This document shows positions 10,206 through 22,682 of a stretch of 64,000 bases of DNA, one piece after another. How positions within the stretch are numbered: the stretch's first letter is position 1; the number at the start of each line of letters is the position of its first letter. The notes under the pieces are model-generated. The model did no database searches. It was not told the origin of the DNA and saw only the letters and a program-made list of their open reading frames with translations. Source of the DNA: Pinus tabuliformis (Eukaryota; Streptophyta; Pinopsida; Pinales; Pinaceae); assembly GCA_031772625.1 (NCBI GenBank), contig CM062820.1, positions 311,433,340 to 311,497,339 on the forward strand, in the 5' to 3' direction. A program made the position numbers and the translations under genes.

Positions 10206-12560
10206 TTTTACAAGTAATTTATAGGGTTTTGGGAAAATATGACACTTCTATTGTTGATCGAATAGCTATAGAAATGTTTCATTTGGTAATGATACCTAAC
10301 GTGATTCTCAATTTACCAACATTTTTTGATGGTTTATTTAATTCTCACTTATTGAATTTAAATCTCATAGGTTTTTTTAGATTCCCTTCTTTCTTGGCTT
10401 ATTTGTTCCTATATGTCCATGTGGAGAAATTCATGCACTTAAGATTAAACATAACGGACCCCCACCAGAAGAAGCAGTCAGTGATAAATTGGACTGAGGC
10501 TATAATAAGTCATCCTAATTATGAATGTTTTTCATATTTTATTGCCTCTTTCATGTCAGTGGTCTATACCATTATTAACAACTCTGTCCCACCTTGTATC
10601 TTTCCAAAATCCCTTTCATTCTTACAGTTGGGTAGAGATGTCAAAATGGGAGATTGGTTTGCATTTGAATATTATACATAAATTATGTTATATGGAGCAA
10701 AATTTGCCCCTTATAGGCTACCATGTTTTGTACCCATGAGTTTTTTTTCATTAGAATTCATTAGATAAAGTTTAAATGTAGGGCAGGTGCATTTTGTGCC
10801 AGGTAAGAAGGGATACTTGTTCGAGTTTCCTAGGACTGTTGGGCATTTTATTGTTATTAATAGACAAGTTTTGGAAGAGGTAGATAAAAAGCTTCAGGAG
10901 ATGCATTTTTAGCAAGGGGATAAGTGGTCATATGACCCTCATCAGATTATTTGAAAGAGAAGGGTGGAGACATCCTATGAACCATATGTACATGAATTTA
11001 GACTTGAAGTTGAAAAACTTGCTAATGGTGGTCAATCTCAATCACAAACATGGATGGAGGTTGAAACTACTCACCTTACAAAGAAAGGATTAAAAAGAGG
11101 AGTTGAAAATGTCATTGATTTGGATGCTGAAACTACCCATAGTTCTGAGAAACCAAAAATTCATACAAAGGAAACAAAATTTGAGCCTTTGGTGGAAAGG
11201 CCTTCTAATGGAACCAATTTCCAAATGCAGCTAGGAGAAGTAAGATGTGCACCTTCCTCTCCCATTCCTGAAGAAGCTAGGAATATTTCCTTTACTGTCT
11301 TGAAGGAGTCTTATGAGAAAATTGAAGAGATGAATAGAAAGATCAGGGAAAATGTTGCTACTCAGCTGGAAGCTCAATCTATTTCCGAATATCAAACTAG
11401 ATTACTGTCATTTATGGACTTGGCGAGAAATCAATTGAACCTTTCTTTCACACATCCTTCTGCACTAGAAATTTCTTCTGCAGTTGGATTTAAAACTGTA
11501 AGCTTGACTATAAATGAAAAATATATTTCATTTCCTAATAAAATTAATCTGCACAAGAAAACTAGAGAGCTCATTTATAGTGACTTGAGTAAAAGTCACT
11601 AGCAGGAAGTAAGGCAGACGATTTATTAGGGAAAGTGATAAATCAATTGATGTTAGAGAAGGAAATAATAACTCATGAGCTGCTAGAAAGAAATAACAAG
11701 GTGGTCACTTTGAAAGAGATAAATGCAAGCTTGCAGAAAAAATAGATGCACATGTTTGCACAATTGTGGTTCAACTAGACTCCGAAGACCCTACTAACAA
11801 GCTTACCAGATTCATGATTGAGCTGAAGATTTCAAAAGATGAAATAAGGAATATACCCAAGAATCTGGATGATACAAAGGAGCAGTTAAAATTCAAAGAG
11901 AGGCAACTGAATATGGCTAAGGAAAGTGCATCATAGCATCAAAAAAACTATCAAACACCTTTTTATGAAATGAAAGAGATAAAAGAGAAAGTAAAAGGTA
12001 ATATGTCTATCATACAATTAAGAGAAATTATTTGGAATGATATCATCTAGGAGGTGAAGGAAATCTGGGATCACATGTTGGTCATGGTAGAGGAAAAAAT
12101 GATTGTAAGGGACTTAGAAATGTGTATTGCCTCCAACAAGGATAAATCATATCAAGTGCATAGATAAATATAATAATTATTGATTTCCTAAATGCTAAGT
12201 CTTCTTAGGAGTTGAGAACAATAGAGATTGAAGATAGAACATCCATTGTTCTAGAAATAAAAAAAAATGGTGGAAAAGAATATCTACAGAAAAAATGTAG
12301 TGACAAAACTAGGGGAAATTAAAGAATCTGTATCGGCATTCAATTCAAATTTTGATAAAAGAATCAGAGAAAGAGTTCCCTCATGTTGACATCAACAAGG
12401 AAATATTCCTCCATGGGAGATATATGAAACTTTATTAGTTGAATCAGAGAGAAAAATCAATGCCTCTCATAAAAAGACAACAATTATGAATAGGTCCACC
12501 ATTCTTAATCATTTACAGAGGGATTTTCAATTTTTATGGTTGGTCAGAACCCTCTTCATA

Positions 12561-13500
12561 GAGAATCCAACCTACAACTGAATAACAAATTTCAAAATGG
12601 TTTATGACAGATTGATTAAACGCCCAAGCTTTGATTTGTCAACATGTAAAAAATGCTGAGCATTGTTGTCACCAATTAAACTAGCAGAACTTGGAGCTTC
12701 TTCAAGGGAGCCTGCAAAAGGATCCGAAGAGATCGAATGAAAATCAACCACATGTTTAATTTTAAAAAATAAATTTTGAAAAATATATTGTATTTTGTAA
12801 TTTAAAAACAAGTTATTTTAAGTTTTTAAGTTTAGCTTAAGCCCTTAAAAGGACCAAATAAGGTTTAGAGTAGTTTTACAAATTAGTTCAAGTTAGTTTA
12901 TGGCAGTTAACAATTTTTATAACTATGCACTTTGTAATGTTTCTACAAAAAGACATTGCGGAGCCATTTTTGGGGTTCCAAATTTTTGACTTCAGAGAGA
13001 AAATTCTTGTGTAATGTGTTCACTGTTTCTTAAAGATATAATAAATATTTATGGACGATTCCAATTGTCTTATGAATATGATATGTGTTCCTTTATTATT
13101 GTAAGTCATTAATTGTTATTCTTCTCCTGGAAATGTGTAAAGAAGATTCTAGTTATTTTATGTAATATAGATTTACTTTGCTTGGAGAGAGCTCACAGTA
13201 CTTGCAAACTTCAATTTAATAACCTCAAACTGTGATCCATATTTGCATACATTCATTTTCTGAATCTTTCATGCTTTTCTTCTAAGATTTAAAATAAAAT
13301 ATTCTGCAATTGTAGTTTTATATTCTAAATCTTCCACTTTTTCATTCTTTCACCTTACTATGACTTTAAAATCATTTTCAAAGACAATGTGGCCATCTAG
13401 AAAGGATATATTTATCCACATAGTTTTCTTTACATTACCTATATAACATGTATCTAAATAATCATAATGGGACAACAAACAAAGTTTTTTACCCTTTTTT
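12561..13500. other. No gene recognised; AT-rich
   Basis: The sequence downstream of the broken gene is AT-rich with no credible frame. The tract at 12950-13050 (GGGGTTCC, TTGTGTAATGTG, then AT-rich) could be an old LTR R-U5 region, but no partner copy is visible. Confidence 0.3.
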
Positions 13501-13502
13501 AC

Positions 13503-14829
13503 AGATGTCATTGGTGTTGACCTCTTCTCAGCAAGAGGTTGTCTCTAGTGTTACAAGATGCCCCATGCTGTTGAAGCATATAGTCAACTTGTCTACTCTC
13601 TAAGATATGTTGGGGCTCATGCAGTGTGTCGAGCATATTTTCACATCTCTAGTGGACAACTACGGATTTATTCTTTTGATGCACAGGAGGTTAGGTGTTT
13701 GTCACTATTAATGAGTATCATTGAACAATATAGTGATGGGAAGGACACTAGTTGCCCTCTTTTGTTTTAGGTCGATTATTTGGTGCAGGCACTATGATGT
13801 ATTAGATGGTTTTCCATTTTTTGTAGTAATTTTGTAGGGCTTTAGATAAATTTCTTACCATGATACATGGGATGACGAACTTCCCTTTCACTTCATATAT
13901 TTTTTGTTTATTTTTTGAGAGGTTTTCAGAGAGGAGACCTACTTTTGACCATCACCCTCCTAGTCCCATGACTGAGGTGCATATGAACATGTGGGGTAAG
14001 ATGATGCCTAAGAGGGAACTACTGAAGTGCCCGACCAGGATTTCCGCTGAGGCAATGGGGCTACTGGTGAGTGAGGATGACCACATGTTTGTCTTAGTGT
14101 TGTGTCCATATGTGGGGATGGATTGGAGACATTGACCCAACATTCTCTTCACACCATATGAGCATGCAGATTATAGAGGTACTATTGGTGTTTTTTTTAA
14201 ATTGATCTTGTTTCATTTTATTGTCCTAATTAATTAGAATAAAAATTATTCTAGCACATTCTTTAACTTGTTTTATTAATTTTTGTAATGAAATTGCCTA
14301 ATTATTGTTGTGTATTATATATTTTTTATACATCAATAGTTTTGTTGGGGACATGCCTCCTCCCCCACTGGAAGGAGATGTAGATATGGGCAAGTCCCCA
14401 AATGGTGAGGCACATCCTCATATGTAGAGGGGCACATGCATGTGGGCGTGTAGAGTTGGTGTCCAATTCAAGATTGATTACTGTGATCGAATGTATAGGC
14501 TATTTTTTGAGGAGGGAGTCCACCCTACAAGGGCTAGAGACATCAGGGTAGATCCTAGGCTCCTAGAGCTCTTCAAGGTCTCTTCACATGATATGATGAC
14601 TCTTATGCATCATATAATTAGAGCTACCAAGCTACTAGTAACAACGAGGGATGGGCATGACACAAAAAATACGTCCCATGAGTCTTTACCCAGTGTTATT
14701 CAATCAGATCATGATGATGAGGGTGGTGATGCATCTGGTAGACTACCCCATCGAATCATGGTCGAGGTGTCAATGATCCTTCTGGTAATACTCCACCTCC
14801 ATATCATTCACCTCATAATGACCACTTAG
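13503..14829 (+). pseudogene. Unrecognised coding fragments
   Basis: Three plus-strand protein-like pieces (about 13558-13770, 13860-14135 and 14440-14829) are separated by AT-rich gaps. One gap starts close to an exon-end-like context and ends in TTTTTATACATCAATAG, so introns are possible. A pyrimidine tract and TTTTACAG precede an ATG at 13506. The last piece (FKIDYCDRMYRLFFEEGV, DPRLLELFKVSSHDMM) looks like real protein, helical and acidic at its end. I recognise no family. They could be a decayed host gene or a transposon gene. Frames disagree between pieces, so the model is weak. Confidence 0.3.
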
Positions 14830-17829
14830 TACTGGTGGCAGTGTCTCAGGTTTCTCCTAAGAGATCAGACTAACCAAATTCTCTTCCAGCACCTCATAGT
14901 TCGATTGTTGAGGAAATACTTAACTAACCATCATCTTCTGCTATAGACCAGGATTCCGCTATTGCGTCTATTGTATCAAATATTTTATAGAATTTATTTG
15001 ACTTCATGTAGTTATTTTACTTGTTTGTATATATATACATAGGGTGCATTTTCGTATTCATGTTGATGTACTTAAATTATATGTTGGTTTTGATGTGTAT
15101 ATTGTTAGGTCATGTTAGATATGTTGATTTAGTGTGCTTACAGATAGATGTGTATGTGATAGCAATTATTTGGCATGAGATTTATATTTGAGGATGTGTG
15201 TGGTGATAATGTTAGATTACAATGCTTGTGTTTTGTTAGATGTGATCACGATGATGATACCCTATTATATTATTAAATTTGTGTGTTAGCTAATGACATT
15301 TATATGTGTTAGAGGTGTATATATATAGATGATGTCAGTGAATTTGAATGTGTATTTAGATGATGTTTATGTTTCTTAGATGGTTATCATTGTGATGTTT
15401 ATTTTTCTGAAATAATATTTATTATAGATTATGTATTAGTGAAGTTATATCAAAATTCTATTATAAAATTACATGCAAAACGACTTTAAAAAAATTATGC
15501 AAATATATTTTTATAAATTACAAAGTTTATTACAGTTGAAACTATAATTGTAAAATTACCATAAACATTTTTCTATTACTTAGATAGTTCATTCATATTC
15601 ATTCTAACCTAATTAGTAAACTATTTCAATACTAACAAGGAAAAAATAATTAAAAGTAAAATTATTTAGTTAATTCTTAATAAGATGAGAATGTAAACTC
15701 ATTCAATCTTTAATATAAAATATTAATAATAATAAAATTTTCAAAAATACAATTTAAACAATGAAACATTACACTATGATTGATCTATATATAGATATAG
15801 AAAACCAATATAGATCCATCTTAATCATAGATTTATGGATCACTAAAAGAGGTTAAATATTTGGGCATGTACATCTTTTTTCAAGTTTTACATTCTAAAA
15901 AGATATTTTCAGATAATGAGATTCGATCCCTCTCAGCTCTTGGTAGATCCGTTGTTAAGATGGATCTATATTGGTTTATAAAATTCAATCTATTGTTAAA
16001 TTTAAAAAAATTAAGTCATAATTTTTTATACTTAATTTAGATTTAATATAACTTAAAAAATTATATTTTAATAAAATTTAATTTATCACTAAAGTTATGA
16101 GTGTTTCAAGCAATTTAAATTTAATATTTATAGCAACTCTTACCAACCTAAATTAGAGATTTTGCTCTCGAAAGATGAAGTTACTTGTAGTTCATGTGGG
16201 TTTTCTCTATTGGAAGTTCTCCCTTAATGTGACAAGTGAACTTTTTTCTAACTTGATAAAGATATAACATTTTGGTGCCATTTTGGTTCATTATTTGCTA
16301 TTGTGGTTTAGATTTATCTTTCTTTTTTAATAATAAATATGAGTTAAATAATAAAAAAATCATACTATATTAGATTTAACTTTTTGACATAACATATTTG
16401 ATTATTTCTTAATGAACAACTCAAGAAATACTATTTTTTCCACATACTTAGCACGAGATAATCACTAAAATTCATGTTTTCTCTTTTCTCCTAGCTAATA
16501 TTACATCATGTTTACAATGATAAAGATATGTCTACTTTAAATAAATGACTTATAAATACATAAAAATAGATATTTGTTTTACATAATCTAAATAGGAAAT
16601 AAAAATGCATCACCAAGTCTATTAGAAAGTCAAACAAATGCCTCTTAATCACCATCACATTATTTATCAATTAATTGTTAGCCATAAAATATTTATTAAT
16701 TCAACTTGATTTATAATTACCATTGAAAGGAAAAGTCAAAAATCTACTATTATCCATGAAGAAAAAAATAAAACCTCTCATGCATCTAGGTAAGCCCATT
16801 TGCTTCTCTTATATATGATTCATAAAAATATGTAATCAACATTTTATACATGTATAACACCTCCTTTTAGTTTACATAATGTTGCAAGAAGTGGAATTTA
16901 AATATAGTAAACATGGTTTTACCTCTCATGTCAAGAACTTAATATTACATATTTATACACAATTTTTTCATTGTTAGATTCATCATATATCTACCATTAC
17001 AAGATTTATGCCGATTTTGAAATAAACCTAAAGAAAAAACATGTGAACTAATTAATAAACCAGTAAGTATCTAAAACTAAAATAAGTATTCAATATTGTT
17101 TCCAAATTCCACATTTTCTCATTTTGGTTATATTCTTCTCATTTTCTATTTGAGAAGGATTGTCACCTTGAATCCTTGTTACCATATTTATCGTACACCA
17201 TATTTTAAACTGCATTTATATTTATGCAGATATATTACATAGTGAAAATATGGGAGGTTATATAAATATATTGAAAAACTTTGACGATGGTTGTTGCGAG
17301 CCTTTTAGTACACATTTATAACAAAGATTTGGTTTTCCTTCTCCATTTTCTATCACTTTGTGAGTTATTTTGTATTGATACTCACAATTCATTTGAGAAA
17401 GGATATAATATGAGTATATTTAGTTTGATATCTTAATAAAATATAGCTATAAATTTATAACTCATGCTTATAATTACAATAGTTTGATCCATCTTGATGT
17501 CTTTCCAAAGCCTATATAATAAACCTACTGTAAATTAGATTTAAACTGATTAAAAAAATATGTTAAAAATTTAATTCTTAAATTATAAATTACACAATTG
17601 GAAATACCTAGTTCTAAGTGTTAAAATGTTTCCATTGCAAAAAAACATGTAAAAACGCTTGTGAATCTTACCAATTATATAGAATGCCAACAAGACGAAT
17701 AAAAACCAATATAATTAGTGCGATAAAGAAAACAAAAACATACAACAATATTATAAATGTCGAAATAACACAAGTACATATCACTCTCCATTGTTATCAC
17801 CATCATTATTTTCCTCGTTTGGCAAGATA
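14830..17829. other. AT-rich spacer; the left end of the CACTA transposon may lie here
   Basis: About 3 kb of very AT-rich DNA with no coding region. It holds a 23-bp perfect inverted repeat pair (15802-15824 and 15955-15977). The left terminal repeat of the CACTA transposon is expected in this stretch or to its left, but I found no good match to CACTATAAGGAAAA. CACTATG at about 15774 matches only its first six bases. Confidence 0.4.
15802..15977. repeat. Inverted repeat, 23-bp arms, MITE-like
   Basis: The arm at 15802-15824 (starting AAACCAATATAGATCC) is the exact reverse complement of 15955-15977, with 130 bases between them. Outside the arms similarity fades at once, and no clear target duplication is visible. 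It could be a small hairpin-type element or a chance survivor of a larger one. The middle contains GATTCGATCCC, which resembles a tRNA B box but lacks a tRNA around it. Confidence 0.6.
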
Positions 17830-20692
17830 ACACTGTTGTTCTAAAAAATATGTTTTGATCTAGGGTCATGTCTTAATACGAACCACCAATCCCTATCCAA
17901 CGCATTTATGTAAAAAAACACCTAGTTGTAGTGTTTGAGGAAAACATAAGGCTCCCTAGATTCATTCCACATATTTCTAGAGTTGATATAGATCAACCCA
18001 CTCTCGCGATCTTCCTTCATGTTATTCCATTCAAAGTTGTCCCACCACTTGCACCTAAAAATAACACATTGGAACAAAGAGAAGTCCACTTGAATGATCT
18101 CCTGTGTCTTTCTGATGTAACCTAATGTCCCATTGTATTAGGTTTTGATCGTGGTGGCTAGCACGACTACGTTCGTCGAACTCGACTTCCACTCCATAGT
18201 CTTGTGTCATGCATCCATCATTGACATCCTTTGTGTGAAAATGATGTGCATATGCCCAAATAGATGGGAACAAATACTCCTATAAAAAAGTGAAAACATC
18301 TCAGTGTCACATGTCTAATAACCTGAACATAACTAAAATATAAAATATAGATTTTACAATTCAATGGTGCATTATGAATTTAAAAATGTACAAAAGGATA
18401 TTATTACAAATTTGCTACACCTAATCCCTATGTTTAGCACATCCTCTTTAGAATGCGGTTAATGACCAGATGCACTGTATTTCTCTTTAACTTGATCAAC
18501 AACCCAACTGTTAGGGAATATCATTGGCATATTTTCTTTTAAATGATCAGGATCAGGCACACTTCTACCATTCAACCATTTGAATTATTTCCTATCGTTG
18601 TCCCATTTCCTCTTCTTTCGTTCATACAATGCAACCCATTTTTGTGTCTCTTCCATACTGTAAAGAGTGAATTGGTTTATGGCTTCAATTTCTGAATTCA
18701 ATGATTAAATAAAAACAACATATATAGTATGTATGAGATCAAAATATTCATTAATATGAAGTCCAATGTGAATAGTTACTGTGTGGAAATTTGATTAATG
18801 ATAAGTCACTAACTCTTTACCATGCGTATTTTTCCATTCATTTGGAGAAGCCCCCCTTATCCTTTGTCTTCATCCCTTTCAACATCTCGAATCACCGCAC
18901 CTGGTGTGATGTTGATCTGCTTTATGTACTCACTAGCATAATAGAAGAATTCATATGATATGTACCCCTCTGCCATAGACCCCTTGGGATTTCCCTTTGT
19001 TGAACAAATATTTTCAAATTCTTCATGTACCTCTGTAAGAAGAATATCCTATGACAAGAAAACACCCCAAATAATTCAACCTTATCTACTAGGTGAATTA
19101 GAAGATGAACCAACAAGTCCATGAAAATAATCAACAAATCCTTTTGAAACGTATAAACCATTTGAGCTATCTCTTGATACCACTGTGGAATGCTAGCCAT
19201 ATGGATCTCCTTTGCTGTGATATAATTTATAAAAGAAGACAATTTACATATGGCACATCATAGGTCTTGGGGAAGTCGTGGTTCACACACCCATGCACAA
19301 GAAAAGGATAATTACACAACAAAGTAAACACATAAAAAATTAATTATATATTATTCCATTACATAAAATTAATGAAATCATGTTTTTGAAATACGTACTC
19401 TTATAAGGTTCAAATGATCATGTGATTTCAACCTTGACAAATGGTCTGCCATAATGAAGAAATTTCATATTGAAGACCCATATAGATAAGGCACACTCAC
19501 ACCCATTATAACTTCATTTTCCAAATAAAGGTCATCTTTCCTTAAAATCCATGGGACACACCTTCTTTGAAAGACTGAGAGGGACCAACCTCTCCTCTAG
19601 TTTCTTGTCTTGGCCAATGTTTGTTCTTAGTTTTTGAAGAAATAAGATCTCTCCTAAGAACCAATGTGTCATTTTATTTTGATGATATGTGCCTACATAA
19701 AGAAGATGAAACCTTTTTAAATCTATGCATGGGATCTAGTAAGTGGGAAATCTTAAGATTCTCCTAATATGGGAGCTCATAAAAGACATATTTCCTTTTC
19801 ATCCCAATGGGAAATTTCTCAACATGTGTGTTAAAGAAGTATGGATCATCAACATAGGATCCCCATTTCAATCTAAAATTTCTACTAACGCATTCTCCTT
19901 CTCTCTCTCATATGTTCTAGGCCATTAAACTAGTCTCATTATTTCAGGCCTTTGGGTTCTCTCTAGTTTACCATTGAAAACGAATGTTTCTCTTCTATAA
20001 GGGTGTTCTTCTAGGAGGAATACCCTGGAGCAGTCATACACTGGCCTTCGTAGTTGGTTAGACCACCTAGCCTTCAGAGAAGGTCCACAGCATTTACATC
20101 CATGATACCTTTTTGTTACAAGACCTGTGAAATTGTTGTATACAACACACGTTAACGATAATGAAGACTAGAAAAGTTCAGCAAATTAAATTAATATTCA
20201 AAAAAATGTTATTACATATATAAACAAATCAACAAACATTTAATTTACGGTACAAAAATCCTAATCTTGGATAATCATGTATGGTGCAAGCACATTTTCC
20301 ATAGAATGTAAAAATCCTCTTTGTTGCAATGGGTCTTGATACATCGTATACATGTATCCCTTCCCATTATTCCTTCAATTCATCTACCAACGGTTATAAG
20401 TTGACATCCAAATTCTTCACTTGTCTTCTACCAGGGACTATGAGAGCCAACATAAGATGTTCATTCTTCATAGACAATCGTGGGGGGTATTATTATTGAT
20501 CAATACTACAAATCAGATATAATAGTTGGTGTTTTCAATGGAATATCAGTTGATTCCATCCATGGTTATGCTGAGTTCTAGACTTCATACTCGATCCTTG
20601 AATCTTTGAAGCCATGTATCCTCTATATGCTTCATGGGTATTGAATTTGTGGGGATTCACATAACTCTGAACTCACTTTTGTGTGAGGCATG
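17830..20692 (-). pseudogene. CACTA transposase TNP2, middle and C-terminal parts
   Basis: Successive blocks match the plant TNP2 order. 20520-20692 gives LSITMDGIN. 20280-20480 gives MKNEHLMLALIVPGRRQVKN, PLVDELKE and IHDYPRLGF (transposase_21 core). 19930-20130 gives RYHGCKCCGPSLKARWSN and HPYRRETFVFNGKLER. About 19690-19800 gives LLDPMH. About 19400-19440 gives LKSHDHLNLI. 18920-19250 is the DUF4218 domain (MDLLVHLLIHLVDKVELFGV, LQRYMKNLKIFV). 17830-18065 is the C-terminal DUF4216 domain (SREPYVFLKHYN, WWFVLRHDPRSKH). The protein would cut and paste the element. Several in-frame stops and frame changes between blocks show that it is no longer functional; some gaps (18300-18900) may be introns. 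Its 5' part lies beyond the inserted retroelement block. Confidence 0.85.
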
Positions 20693-20697
20693 CCATC

Positions 20698-21031
20698 TGT
20701 TATGAAACTAGCTCACACAAAGATAGAATAGATAGATCAATGCCTTGAAAATCAGCCTCTTCGAGGGGGGAACCTCCTTTAGATTACACAAATGAACAAT
20801 TCTTGGATGATACAAATGACAAGACTTCTTGTCTATGTATAGGAGTCTAAGGGGTCATAATATAATCATAGCTGACATAACAATAATAATGTAAGGGCAC
20901 AAAAATAAGAATAGTGGGCTTCTATGGGGCAAAATAATAACAATATGGGGACTACATGGACACAATAGTATAATAAGGGGGTTGCCCTAATAACAATAAG
21001 GGGTTACACTAGTAGTATAGGTATCTAACAT
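20698..21031 (-). repeat. 3' LTR of the outer chromovirus
   Basis: 334 bp, bounded on the left by the CCATC duplication and on the right by the polypurine tract. It pairs with 34694-35024. Confidence 0.9.
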
Positions 21032-21058
21032 GCCCCTCCGCTTCAAAAGGTGTTGTCC

Positions 21059-21560
21059 TCAATGCTTGTGTAGTTCTGGATGCTTCCGTATAAAATTCTC
21101 ATCCTCCCATATAGAATCTTTAGCGGGTAAGTTATTCCACTTGATGAGATACTCTGAAATTGATCGATTTTGTAGCTGTCGGGTTCTTGTTTCCATGACT
21201 GCTTCAAGTTCCAATATGATTTTTCCTTCCTCGTCAAGTTCCAACAATATTGTTTGAACTGGGAGATTGTCACTTATAACCTTATTTAAGCATGAAACAT
21301 GGAAAACTGGGGGCACTCGGGAAGATGCAGGAAGCTCCAATTTGTATGCCATAGTACCAATCTGTTGCAGCACCTTGTAAGGACCACAGTACTTTGGTGA
21401 TAATTTATTATCCTTCTTAGCTTTCTTGAGGGACATTTGTTTGTATGGTTGTATTCGTAAAAATACCCAATTGTCTACATCAAAACTTCTTTCACTACGA
21501 TGTTGATCTTCCTATAGTTTCATTCGATTCTTCACCAAAGTGGGGTTATCCTTTAAAAAT
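21059..21560 (-). mobile_element. Integrase C-terminus and chromodomain of the outer chromovirus
   Basis: The minus strand gives the end of integrase (KLSPKYCGPYKVLQQIGTMA, YKLELPASSRVPPVFHVS, the GPY/F module) followed by a chromodomain (RSISEYLIKWNNLPAKDSIW, EDENFI). The chromodomain in chromoviruses guides integration to particular chromatin. It ends at the polypurine tract (AGCGGAGGGGCA on the minus strand, 21032-21043) and the 3' LTR. This is the evidence for the chromovirus call. Confidence 0.88.
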
Positions 21561-21572
21561 TGGAGAACTTGT

Positions 21573-21818
21573 TGTTGATGCTCGATGTGATATTTCACTG
21601 CTTGAACCTTATTATTCTTGATATGTCCTTCTATCTTGAGAGTTTGAGGAGTGGTAATTCTATCCAATGCATTACAAGATATGGTTGGATTCATTTCTTG
21701 ATGCTTGATGTGATCTTTCACTTCTTAAACCTTTTTCCTCTTGATACATCCTTCTATTTTGAGAGTTTGAGGAGTGGTAATTCTTGCTAATGCTTTACAA
21801 GATATGGTCTAATTCATT
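21573..21818. repeat. Two-copy tandem repeat, period 123 bp
   Basis: The segments starting near 21573 and 21696 align over about 123 bases (for example TGAGAGTTTGAGGAGTGGTAATTCT near 21640 and 21763). The period is a multiple of three and the repeat lies in the pol-derived part of the outer chromovirus. Read on the minus strand each copy contains ITTPQTLKIEG.IK, similar to the stretch before the protease in chromoviruses. It may be an ancient duplication in this copy or family. Confidence 0.7.
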
Positions 21819-22677
21819 TCTTCTTTCTCTAGGGTTTGTTCTTGGTGTATATCCTCTTCTTTTGACATTTCTTGATACTTTTCTTCCTCCTCTTCACAAT
21901 CTATGTAAAATAATTTCTTCTTAGCACACTTATGACCTTTAGTGTATTTTCCATTAGAACTGTAACAAATCCCTTTTTCTCTTTTTTCTTCCAATTGTTG
22001 TGGTGTAAACCTTGTAGGTTGTGGAAGGATAGGAGAAAAAACACTTCCATATTTATAGTTGTGAGTGGTAGGATTCTTTGTTTCCATAATTCCGCTTTCA
22101 ATTTTTCTTGCCAACCTAAATGCCTTCTCCAATGAATTAGGTTCCCAAAGATGAACCTCATGTTGAATGTTATCTTTTAAAGTCGCTATGAAGACATTAA
22201 TCCTTTGCTTCTCTGGAATATCATTTACCATTATATTCAATTTTTGGAAGTCCTCAATGTGCTCTGCCACTAAACACTTTTGTTTGAGATTTATGAATTG
22301 GCTAAAGAAGGTGTTGCTCTTTGTATCCTCATAATGTGGTATCATTTCCTCCATGAAAATTGACCAGGTGACAAGTGGTTTACGAGAACAAATCCCTCTA
22401 TACGATACAAATAGATTTGGTTCCAAGTATAAAGATGCAATATTTACCTCTTGTAATAGTTTTACATCATGTAGATCGAAATGTTGCTCCATATGTAGTA
22501 TCCATGTTACGGGATCCTTGCCATCAAACTTCCTCATATCGATATTTTTCTCGATTTTAGGAGCTTGATATTGAATCTGTTGTATCTTTGAAATTTTGGA
22601 TCTGCAAGGTCTGAAATTGTGACCTGAGGTATCCCTTTGAATCCTCTTTCCAATGCCACCAGTCTGATCAAGATTGG
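21809..22677 (-). mobile_element. gag region of the outer chromovirus
   Basis: The 22537-21809 frame carries the retrotransposon gag core (FDGKDPVTWILHMEQHFDLH, then VHLWEPNSLEKAFRLARKIE) and a knuckle-like CYSSNGKYTKGHKCAKK followed by LFYIDCEEEEEK. The spacing CxxxGKYxxGHKC before K-LF and an acidic run is typical of chromovirus Gag ends. The Gag would coat the element RNA. Upstream sequence to 22677 belongs to the same gag leader and stops at the ATTCT duplication of the inner element. Confidence 0.82.
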
Positions 22678-22682
22678 ATTCT

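Larger units (their letters stand above)
8067..12560 (+). pseudogene. Broken plus-strand gene of unknown function, interrupted by two insertions
   Basis: A start codon at 8067 opens MSKKASILGFATHIPL, which ends exactly where the L1-like insert begins. Protein-like sequence resumes after the insert (9302 onward) and after the solo LTR (10211 onward). Visible parts are an aromatic, helix-rich globular region (about 9300-10740, for example LPTFFDGLFNSHLL) and a charged tail (10964-11602 and on to about 12,150) with coiled-coil-like KESYEKIEEMNRKIRENVAT. The order matches the accessory genes of the Athila/Tat-like elements in the window, but I cannot show which element it belonged to; a host gene fossil is the alternative. 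A hydrophobic look near 10,300 made me consider membrane segments, but they are broken by charged residues. It is broken in many places. Confidence 0.5.

Noticed and set aside
10229-10739. Aromatic, leucine-rich plus-strand frame considered as a transporter or channel
   Set aside because: Charged residues interrupt every candidate segment, and the context (globular part before a coiled coil in a broken gene) fits an accessory-type gene better.
15769-15785. TTA followed by CACTATG, considered as the left end of the CACTA transposon
   Set aside because: Only six bases match the right terminus and no subterminal repeats follow, so the match is within chance in AT-rich DNA.
15920-15945. GATTCGATCCC resembling a tRNA B box
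   Set aside because: No A box, acceptor stem or cloverleaf can be drawn around it.
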